In this document: positions 7,946 through 14,720 of the stretch, one piece after another
Numbering within the stretch: the stretch's first letter is position 1
How the letters are laid out: the number at the start of each line of letters is the position of its first letter
Assembly (NCBI GenBank): GCA_900753975.1
Contig: CAAEBC010000012.1
Coordinates: 16,031-80,030 of the forward strand
Reading direction: 5' to 3'
Source of the DNA: Clostridia bacterium
GTDB taxonomy: Bacteria; Bacillota; Clostridia; TANB77; UBA1234
Length of the DNA: 64,000 nucleotides
The notes under the pieces: model-generated
What the model saw: the letters and a program-made list of their open reading frames with translations, nothing else
What the model was told of the DNA's origin: nothing
Database searches by the model: none
Program-made: the position numbers and the translations under genes

Positions 7946-10510
7946 TTATTTTTTAATATCTACTACAATTCCATCACTATTTTTTGAAGTATCAAATACT
8001 GAACTGTCACCATTTTGTGATGAAGTGTTAGTCTTTTTATATGTCTCATAAGGTGTGATTATTGAAAAATCATTTACACCGTCATTGTTAGCATCTACAT
8101 ATATGTCACCGTTTTTGTTGTTTAATATTGTAGCTTTTGTGTTAACGTAGTTATTATCAGTAAAAGTAGGGAATGTTCCTTTATATTCATCTCCTGTGAA
8201 GAATGCACTTGTATCTTCTGTTGGCTTATTTGCACTTCCATGACCAAATATTTCAAAGTTGTAGCTTGCAAATTTATGTTTCTCAAGGTGTTTCTTATTA
8301 ATAAAGTCTGTTGCACCTCTACCAACAATATTCTTTCCAGATGCACTCTTTGTTTTGTAAATACATTTTTTAAAGCCCATGTTAACAAACTTAACAGCTT
8401 TGTAGTTTGCAGGATAATCCTTTGATCCTTTCATATATGATTGCGTTAACTTGTCGGCACCTTCTTGAGTCTTCGAATCTGCAAGTACTTTGTCGTACTT
8501 CCATTTTTTCTTTGTACCCATTTCTTTTTGCCAATATTCTGCTTCTTCCCAAGTCATATCACCAAATACGATTCTTGTTTTTGAGTTTGTGATAATAACG
8601 TCTTTAAAGTAGGCAAGAGATGAAGTTTTTGTTAATTGTGATAAGTTCTGTACTGTAATTAATGTACCACAACGATATTTTCTAAATAGAGTAAAGAATG
8701 CTTCTGTATCTTTTGTAATGTAAAGTGGAAACTCATCTATGTAAATAAAGTGTGGTGTTCTTGAATCTTCTGTGCCAGGTCTTCTTAAAACTGCATCTTT
8801 TAATGACAAGATTACGAACATACCAAAAGCTTTTTGGTGAAGTTCTCCAAGATCACCTTGACGTGTACATGCTGTAATAATTTGGCCTTCTTCTAATGCT
8901 TTATCTAAGTTGATGTTATTGTTCTTACTACATAAAACTCTCTTGATACCTGGGTTTCTTAAGAAGTTATCTAGCTGTGTGATGGCACCATAAACGAATT
9001 TTTCTGTTTCTTTTCTACCACTACCATAAGTAGAGGCAATTTCATAACCGTGTATATTAACTGGTGGTTTATAGAAGTTTTTCTCGAAGTATCCGATAAG
9101 CGATTTATAGTCATTTGCTAATTGTTCATCTTTCTTTAATACTTCTGTCATTTCTTCTGCTAAGTCAAAGTTATTTAAAATATCTAGCATATCTTCAAGT
9201 GATGGTAGCTCTCCACCATGCATTCTAGGATATACAAGTTTTAAAAGAATTGCTAAGTTTTCAAAAGCTTGTTGCGTAACATTTGCAAAGAATACGTTGT
9301 TACTACTAGCATTTTCCGATTCATACATACCTTTTAAAACTACAGAAATGATACTTGCAATTTTTGCCGGGTCTGTACCGATGAATGGGTTAATACCAAG
9401 TGAATTTGGATCCATAGGGTCGATAACATTTACATCGACATCATAAGCTTTTGCAACATTTTGAACTCTAGATATACAAGCGTTGTCTGGAGCAACAAGT
9501 GTAAGACCAACACCTCTGTAGTATAGTTTTCCTGTTTCTGGGTCTTCGTATTTAAGCATGTCTTTTACGTAGTTTTTGTATTCTTTTTTTCTTGAATCTT
9601 TTGGAACCAAGAAAGAAAGATTAAAGTTTCTGTTAAGGTAATCATTGCTATAAGGTACTTCAAGAGTTGCCATTCCAGCTTGTAAAGCATTATAACCTAA
9701 TTTTTTACTTAACTCTCTGAAGAAATATTTCTTTTCAATATCACCTGCACACATTGGTTCAACGATAGTTGCTGTTTTACCAGTGCCTGTAGCACCTTCA
9801 ACGAATGTTGCTTCGAAACGAACTTTTTCTGGTATAACTGCAGGTTTACCCGTCTTATCATCTATACATATCTTAGCATCGCATTTAAATGCTGATGGGA
9901 TAGATGAAGCTTTTTTTGATTTTGAAGATTCAAGTTTAATACCTTTATAATCTTCAAAAGATTCAATCCAGTCGATATCACCATCTAAAATGTTTCCAAC
10001 ATAATAATCAACTACTCCTCTAATTGAAAGGGCAGGGAATAGAAGTGAAAGAGATGAAAATGCTGGTCCTATTAGTTCTGGTAATTTAGTTGCTACAATT
10101 TTAAAGCTACTAAAGTGCATACAGATGAACCATAATAATTCATTTATCCATTGGGCTGCCATCGAGAAGATGATTATATATCCACATATTGAGTAAAAAA
10201 CGAAAAACTTCATTGGATGAGTAATCGTCGTATTAAGAGGTGAGCCACACGTTATGGCATATCCTGCTACTATACATAGATATACAAGTCCATATTGAAT
10301 TGGAGTCCAATAATTTACTAATTGTCCTGTGAATAGGAGTGATATTATTTCACAGCTCCTATCTACAGAAAAATATATAATCAAAAGCCCAAAGATGTAT
10401 GAAAAAAATGTGTTTGTATTAATTTTTAATGGTTTCAAAATTAAATATTCTAGTGGGTCAAGTAGTTTATCTACTACCCAAAGTAATTTATCTTTTACAA
10501 AACTAAACAT
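7946..10510 (-). CDS. VirD4/TraG-family type IV coupling ATPase, orphan
   Basis: An 854-residue membrane-anchored ATPase starting at ATG 10510 behind GGAGGT; the in-frame upstream extension has no site. Hydrophobic segments lie at about residues 34-50, 72-88, 101-120 and 145-163. Walker A GATGTGKT is at residues 239-246, and Walker B is in FIYIDEF. This is the architecture of coupling proteins that feed DNA-protein complexes into conjugative type IV secretion. The C-terminal tail carries DANNDGVND, resembling a calcium-binding loop, followed by a low-complexity Ser/Asn end. There is no relaxase, VirB4 or other transfer gene nearby, so its role here is unclear. Confidence 0.8.
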   Translation of the reverse strand: MFSFVKDKLLWVVDKLLDPLEYLILKPLKINTNTFFSYIFGLLIIYFSVDRSCEIISLLFTGQLVNYWTPIQYGLVYLCIVAGYAITCGSPLNTTITHPMKFFVFYSICGYIIIFSMAAQWINELLWFICMHFSSFKIVATKLPELIGPAFSSLSLLFPALSIRGVVDYYVGNILDGDIDWIESFEDYKGIKLESSKSKKASSIPSAFKCDAKICIDDKTGKPAVIPEKVRFEATFVEGATGTGKTATIVEPMCAGDIEKKYFFRELSKKLGYNALQAGMATLEVPYSNDYLNRNFNLSFLVPKDSRKKEYKNYVKDMLKYEDPETGKLYYRGVGLTLVAPDNACISRVQNVAKAYDVDVNVIDPMDPNSLGINPFIGTDPAKIASIISVVLKGMYESENASSNNVFFANVTQQAFENLAILLKLVYPRMHGGELPSLEDMLDILNNFDLAEEMTEVLKKDEQLANDYKSLIGYFEKNFYKPPVNIHGYEIASTYGSGRKETEKFVYGAITQLDNFLRNPGIKRVLCSKNNNINLDKALEEGQIITACTRQGDLGELHQKAFGMFVILSLKDAVLRRPGTEDSRTPHFIYIDEFPLYITKDTEAFFTLFRKYRCGTLITVQNLSQLTKTSSLAYFKDVIITNSKTRIVFGDMTWEEAEYWQKEMGTKKKWKYDKVLADSKTQEGADKLTQSYMKGSKDYPANYKAVKFVNMGFKKCIYKTKSASGKNIVGRGATDFINKKHLEKHKFASYNFEIFGHGSANKPTEDTSAFFTGDEYKGTFPTFTDNNYVNTKATILNNKNGDIYVDANNDGVNDFSIITPYETYKKTNTSSQNGDSSVFDTSKNSDGIVVDIKK

Positions 10511-10616
10511 TATAAACCTCCCATGTTTATTGACAAAACGTACCATGTATATTATCCTATATTTTGAGCAAAATTTCAAGATGTTTTAGGCAATTTACAA
10601 AAATATTTATGTTAAT

Positions 10617-10645
10617 TTGAATTTTTTTGAAAAAAGAATTATAAT
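10617..10645 (+). promoter_or_regulatory. Promoter upstream of pth
   Basis: TTGAAT, 17 bp, TATAAT. It is 43 bp upstream of the ATG at 10688. Confidence 0.7.
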
Positions 10646-10687
10646 ACGTGATGTATTACTTTAGTAAAAGCATTGGGAGGTATTAAA

Positions 10688-11252
10688 ATGTATATAGTTG
10701 CAGGCCTTCGGTAATCCTGGAAAAGAATACGAAAACACGAGGCATAATGCAGGGTTTATCACTATAGAAAAGTTAGCAAATAAATTAAATATAGACATGA
10801 ATAAAAATAAGTTTGATGCTATAATTGGTGAGGGAAGAATAGGCACGGAGAAGATTTTTCTTGTTAAACCTCAAACTTATATGAATCTTAGTGGAAATAG
10901 CATAAAACAAATTTTGGATTTTTATAAATTAGATTCGGAAGATTTGATAGTTATTTATGATGATATAGATATTGAATTAGGCAAAATACGAATAAAAAAA
11001 GATGGTGGACCTGGTACACACAATGGTATGAGAAATATAGTTAGTATGATTTCTAGCGAAAATTTTAAAAGGGTGAGAGTTGGTACGGGTAAGCCGAAAC
11101 CGGGTATGAGCTTAGCAGATTATGTACTTATGAGATTTACGAAAGAAGAAGAGGAGCTTATAAACAAAGCTACTACTAATGCTGCAGATGCTACTTTAAA
11201 AATTATAAATGTTGGTATAGCAAATGCAATGAACGAATTTAATGGGTTATAA
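10688..11252 (+). CDS. pth: Peptidyl-tRNA hydrolase Pth, interrupted by a +1 frameshift at codon 7
   Basis: GGAGG at 10677 points to ATG 10688. That frame reads MYIVAGL, then CGG and a TAA stop at 10712. Skipping one C in CTT CGG (10706-10711) restores the canonical GLGNPGKEYENTRHN and then the full enzyme: catalytic His in RHNAG, YDDIDIELGK and GGPGTHNG. The total would be about 187 residues, a normal length. Pth recycles peptidyl-tRNA and is usually essential, so a dead gene is unlikely unless a second copy exists. A TTG at 10698 could start the downstream frame, but it would lose the conserved first strand and is badly spaced from the ribosome binding site. See the finding on CTT CGG. Confidence 0.88.
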
Positions 11253-11261
11253 GGTGAAAAT

Positions 11262-12422
11262 ATGAGTGAAATTATCATAAATAAAAAGAGTAAAAAAATA
11301 GATATATGTGTGGTTGAAAATAATGTAATATGTGAAAAATATGTGCATGATGTTGAAAATGAAAGTATCCTTGGGAATATATATTCAGGAATCATAAAAA
11401 ATGTTGTAGACGGGATGCAAGCTTCTTTTTTAGATATAGGCGCTTCAAGAAATGCTTTTATGCCAGTTAAAGATGCTATGCCTAAAATTGATGTAGTAAA
11501 AGAAGACGAAGAGCAAATAGTTCCAGCAATTTCAGAGATTACTAAAGTTGGAGATAAGGTTTTGGTACAAGTTAGAAAAGAACCAGTTAGTGAAAAGGGC
11601 GCTAGAGTATCGACACACATAACTTTTCCTGGAAACTATATAATACTTATGCCAAATACAGATATTGTAACGGTTTCGCAAAAGATTCAAGATGCGAAAA
11701 GAAAGAAAGAATTAAAAGAATTAGTGCAAAGGTTACTTCCAGAAAATTTTGGCGCCATAGTCAGAACTGATGCAGAAGATACTGAAGATAGTCAGATAGA
11801 AAACGATTTGAAAACACTTCTAAGTAAGTGGGATGATATTTTAAAGAAGTTTGAAAAATCATCAGGAGCTGAATGTTTGTATAACGACCATGAACTAGCG
11901 TATAAAATTATTCGCGATTTGGTAAATAAGAAGACAACTAAGATAATTTGTAATAGTGCTGACATTTGTAAGCAGTTGAAGAAGAATATATATAATGACT
12001 TGGAAATTAAATATATTCAAACTGGCAATTTGTTTGAATACTTAGGAATGAAGACAGAACTTGAAAATGCTGAAAAAAGAAAAGTTTGGCTTAAATGTGG
12101 TGGATATATAGCGATAGATAGGACAGAAGCACTAACCGCTATAGATGTTAATTCGGGGAAATATACAGGTAAAAATGATTTAGAGGAGACTACGTTTAAG
12201 GTAAATGAAGAAGCCGCAATTGAAATAATGAAACAATTAAGGCTTAAAGATATTGGCGGAATTATAATTATTGACTATATAGATATGGCTTCGAAAGAGG
12301 ATCAAAATAAAATAATAGAGCTTATGAAGAGAGAAGCCGTTAAGGATAGAAGTAAAATTGATATAAAAGAATTTACAAAATTAAATTTAGTAGAAATGAC
12401 TAGAAAAAAGATGTATGTATAA
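11262..12422 (+). CDS. rng: Ribonuclease E/G family protein (RNase G-like)
   Basis: A 386-residue endoribonuclease. Residues about 35-120 form the S1 RNA-binding domain (GNIYSGIIKNVVDGMQASFLDIG), and the DNase-I-like catalytic part has TAIDVNSGKYTG with the metal-binding Asp and IIIIDYIDMA with the second Asp. The protein stops just after NLVEMTRKKMYV, so the zinc-link and C-terminal small domain of E. coli RNase G are missing. This could be a natural short form. The ATG lies 9 bp after the pth stop. Confidence 0.88.
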   Translation: MSEIIINKKSKKIDICVVENNVICEKYVHDVENESILGNIYSGIIKNVVDGMQASFLDIGASRNAFMPVKDAMPKIDVVKEDEEQIVPAISEITKVGDKVLVQVRKEPVSEKGARVSTHITFPGNYIILMPNTDIVTVSQKIQDAKRKKELKELVQRLLPENFGAIVRTDAEDTEDSQIENDLKTLLSKWDDILKKFEKSSGAECLYNDHELAYKIIRDLVNKKTTKIICNSADICKQLKKNIYNDLEIKYIQTGNLFEYLGMKTELENAEKRKVWLKCGGYIAIDRTEALTAIDVNSGKYTGKNDLEETTFKVNEEAAIEIMKQLRLKDIGGIIIIDYIDMASKEDQNKIIELMKREAVKDRSKIDIKEFTKLNLVEMTRKKMYV

Positions 12423-12437
12423 AATGAAAACTTTTGT

Positions 12438-12466
12438 TTGACAAGAACAAATATTTGTGGTATTCT
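12438..12466 (+). promoter_or_regulatory. lexA promoter with palindromic operator in the spacer
   Basis: TTGACA (12438-12443) and TATTCT (12461-12466) are 17 bp apart. The spacer contains the perfect palindrome ACAAATATTTGT (12447-12458 region), preceded by AGA. Autorepression by LexA is inferred from its position; the sequence differs from the classic GAAC-N4-GTTC box. Confidence 0.6.
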
Positions 12467-12501
12467 GTTGGCAGAAAAAGAGTTGGAAGGAGAATTTTTG
12501 T

Positions 12502-13137
12502 ATGGCGAAAAACAATGAAGCTACTGATAAACAATTAAGGGTTTTAAACTTTGTTAATGAACAAATTAAAAAAGATGGATATGCACCTACAGTAAGAGAA
12601 ATCTGTAAGGCCTTGGATTTAAAGTCAACATCTACAGTTCATGGATATTTAGCAAGACTTGAAAAGAAAGGTTTGATTCAAAAAAATGCTTTAAAGCCTA
12701 GAACTATACGTGTTGTTGGAAATCAAATGAATCCAGCTGAACAAAAATTTTATACTTCAAAGGAAATGGTTGACGTACCTATAGTTGGAAAAGTAGCTGC
12801 AGGAGCTCCTCTTTTAGCTGTTGAAAATATAGAAGATTCTTTTCCACTTCCTATTGACTTCGTAGGAAATTCTGAGACTTTTATGCTTAGAGTAAGAGGC
12901 GATAGTATGATTGATGCTGGAATTTTGGATGGTGACTTGGTTTTAGTTAGAAAGCAAAATACTGCAAATAACGGAGAGATTGTTGTTGCTTTGGTAGATG
13001 ATAGTGCTACTGTTAAGAAGTTTTATAAAGAAAAAGGTTTTATCAGACTTCAACCTCAAAATCAATTTATGCAACCTATTTTAGTTCCAACATGTACGAT
13101 TCTTGGTGTAGTTTGTGGTGTGTTTAGAAAATTATAA
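12502..13137 (+). CDS. lexA: SOS repressor LexA
   Basis: A 211-residue LexA. The winged-helix DNA-binding domain fills about residues 8-70 (GYAPTVREICKAL, STSTVHGYLARLEKKG). The self-cleavage bond is Ala100-Gly101 in KVAAGAP, with catalytic Ser135 (GDSMID) and Lys172 (ATVKKF). I use ATG 12502 behind GGAAGGAG; the longer GTG-initiated frame starts inside the promoter. A terminator follows at 13158. It probably represses itself through the palindrome in its promoter. Confidence 0.97.
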   Translation: MAKNNEATDKQLRVLNFVNEQIKKDGYAPTVREICKALDLKSTSTVHGYLARLEKKGLIQKNALKPRTIRVVGNQMNPAEQKFYTSKEMVDVPIVGKVAAGAPLLAVENIEDSFPLPIDFVGNSETFMLRVRGDSMIDAGILDGDLVLVRKQNTANNGEIVVALVDDSATVKKFYKEKGFIRLQPQNQFMQPILVPTCTILGVVCGVFRKL

Positions 13138-13157
13138 TTTATAAGAATATAAATTTT

Positions 13158-13197
13158 AAAATCACTTCATAATATTTTTATGAGGTGATTTTTTTGG
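13158..13197 (+). terminator. lexA terminator whose 3' arm holds the next gene's ribosome binding site
   Basis: The stem AAATCACTTCATAA / TTATGAGGTGATTT (one G-T pair) with a short loop is followed by seven T. GAGGTG in the 3' arm is the only ribosome binding site for the TTG at 13194, so the hairpin could both end transcription and mask initiation. Confidence 0.75.
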
Positions 13198-13367
13198 ATA
13201 AGAAAAGAAAAAGGATTGTTGCAAATTCAGATGAACTTAAGACTAAAGGTAAAGGGATTGTAGAGGATACTACTGAATATGGTGAGTTTGTTTGCTCTTT
13301 TGATGCTTGGTTACCAATAGAGGAGCAAAAAAAGAATGCGGAATTTATGGAGCATCTTGGGGATTGA
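13194..13367 (+). CDS. Small protein of unknown function
   Basis: About 57 residues, acidic C-terminal half with FVCSFDAWLPIEEQKKNAEFM and a basic N-terminus KKRKR. The start is probably TTG 13194 behind GAGGTG; a GTG at 13185 is in frame but lies within that site. I do not recognise the family. It is downstream of lexA and separated from it by a hairpin. The palindromic repeat begins 6 bp after its stop. Confidence 0.5.
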   Translation: MDKKRKRIVANSDELKTKGKGIVEDTTEYGEFVCSFDAWLPIEEQKKNAEFMEHLGD

Positions 13368-13372
13368 AGAAG

Positions 13373-13607
13373 GAAATTGTTTTGACAGTAAAAAATCAGG
13401 TGCGATGATGGTGGTTTGATGCGATTAAGTTGCAGCGGAGGGGATTGATAAAACTTTTATCCGCTAGGTTTGTCAAGGTAGTATGACTGACGTCATCTCC
13501 ACCTTGACAAAAAACGCTCCTAAAAGTGTTATCAATCCCCTCCGCTGCAACTTAATCGCATCATACCACCATCATTGCACCTGATTTTTTACTGTAAAAA
13601 CAATTTC
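13373..13607 (+). repeat. Dispersed palindromic element, copy 2 (longest arms)
   Basis: The 87 bp core (13447-13533) is flanked by 74 bp inverted arms (13373-13446 and 13534-13607) that match with only three mismatches. The arm sequence is unlike that of any other copy. On the right side, TTGACA, 17 bp, TGTTAT faces outward toward ctsR. On RNA it would fold as a hairpin of more than 100 base pairs. Confidence 0.92.
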
Positions 13608-13653
13608 TTAGGAGTAGGGAGACCGGGTTCACAAATAATTCACATAATTAGTA

Positions 13654-13681
13654 TTGACTTTTTTAATTATGGTGTTATAAT
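13654..13681 (+). promoter_or_regulatory. ctsR operon promoter
   Basis: TTGACT, 16 bp, TATAAT, immediately followed by the CtsR box. Confidence 0.75.
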
Positions 13682-13692
13682 AAGATACGAAA

Positions 13693-13709
13693 GGTCAAAG
13701 AAAGTCAAA
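13693..13709 (+). promoter_or_regulatory. CtsR operator (heptad direct repeat)
   Basis: GGTCAAA-GAA-AGTCAAA is an exact match to the known CtsR heptad repeat with a 3 bp spacer. It sits 12 bp after the -10 box, as expected for autorepression of the clpC operon. Confidence 0.92.
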
Positions 13710-13727
13710 GTAAAAGGAGATGATTTT

Positions 13728-14174
13728 TTGAGATTGTCAGATTTGATTGAAGAGTATATAAAGGATTTGATGAATGATAATGATGAGTATACTGAATTTG
13801 GTAGAAATGAGTTAGCACAGTATTTTAATTGTGTTCCTTCTCAGATTAATTATGTTATAGCAACTAGGTTTAGTCCCGAAAGAGGTTATTATGTTGAAAG
13901 CAGAAGAGGTGGCGGAGGCAATATTAAGATTAAGAGAATTAATGTAAGTAAAGACAAATATGTTATGCATATAATTAATTCTATAAGTAATGTTATAACT
14001 CAGCAAGATGCGGATATAATTATAAGTAATCTGGTAAATTATGGCGTGGCAAATGCGGATGTGGCGAAGATTATGAGAGTGGCTGTTAATGATAAGGTGC
14101 TTAGTTTGCCTATTGAATATAAAGATGCTACAAGAAGTAGAATTTTAAAAAACATGTTGCTTAATTTGGTTTAG
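13728..14174 (+). CDS. ctsR: Heat-shock repressor CtsR
   Basis: A 148-residue class III stress repressor. The winged helix-turn-helix includes RNELAQYFNCVPSQINYVIATRF, and the wing has the glycine-rich ESRRGGGGNIKI. The C-terminal helical dimer domain follows. The start is TTG 13728 behind AAAAGGAG; the longer frame runs back into the palindromic repeat. It binds the box at 13693. The operon order is ctsR-mcsA-clpC. The usual mcsB is absent, which matters because McsB normally inactivates CtsR in Bacillus. Confidence 0.95.
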   Translation: MRLSDLIEEYIKDLMNDNDEYTEFGRNELAQYFNCVPSQINYVIATRFSPERGYYVESRRGGGGNIKIKRINVSKDKYVMHIINSISNVITQQDADIIISNLVNYGVANADVAKIMRVAVNDKVLSLPIEYKDATRSRILKNMLLNLV

Positions 14175-14220
14175 GTGACTGTCTTTGACAAGTTGTAAAT
14201 AATAGAAAGGGGAGATTTTT

Positions 14221-14682
14221 ATGATGTGTCAAAATTGTGGTAGAAATAATGCTAATGTCATGTATAAAAGTGTTGTTAATGGAAATAGAACGGAGCTTTA
14301 TTTATGTGACAAGTGTGCAAATAAGATGAATATTGGAATGAATTTTGATTTTGGTGTAAATGATATTTTTTCAAGTTTCTTTGATGATTTTGGTGGTTTG
14401 AAGATGTTGACGATGCCTAATTTAATGGGAAGAGAAAACTTCATGTTACCTGGATTTGCCTCTGGCTATGAGGCAGAAGATTCTTTAGATGAGTTAGATG
14501 GCATTTTAGAGAAAAATCGTCAAAAGAGAAATGCAAAAAAAGAAGTTGAAGCTAAAGAAACTAAAGTGAAAGAGGTGTCGGAGGTAGACAAATTAAAGGC
14601 AGAGCTTAATGAATGTATTAAAAATGAAGAGTATGAAAAAGCTGCTGTTCTTAGAGACAAAATTAAAAATCTAGAAAAATAA
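14221..14682 (+). CDS. mcsA: McsA-like UvrB/C-motif zinc protein
   Basis: A 153-residue protein with one zinc ribbon (CQNCG at residues 3-7 and CDKCA at about 29-33) and a C-terminal UVR motif (ELNECIKNEEYEKAAVLRDKI). Bacillus McsA has four CXXC motifs, so this is a reduced form with only two. McsA activates the arginine kinase McsB and modulates ClpC and CtsR; with no mcsB in the operon, only the adaptor roles seem possible here. It lies between ctsR and clpC, with short gaps. Confidence 0.85.
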   Translation: MMCQNCGRNNANVMYKSVVNGNRTELYLCDKCANKMNIGMNFDFGVNDIFSSFFDDFGGLKMLTMPNLMGRENFMLPGFASGYEAEDSLDELDGILEKNRQKRNAKKEVEAKETKVKEVSEVDKLKAELNECIKNEEYEKAAVLRDKIKNLEK

Positions 14683-14720
14683 TCTAGTATCATATGTACG
14701 AAAAGGAGGTTTGATATTTT

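Noticed and set aside
10698..11252. pth as an intact gene starting at TTG 10698
   Set aside because: This start is badly spaced from the GGAGG site and loses the conserved first beta strand, which is encoded in the other frame up to CTT CGG.
13373..13607. Invertible promoter (phase-variable inverton)
   Set aside because: The arms do flank a core, but the core is itself almost palindromic, so inversion would change little, and no site-specific recombinase is nearby.
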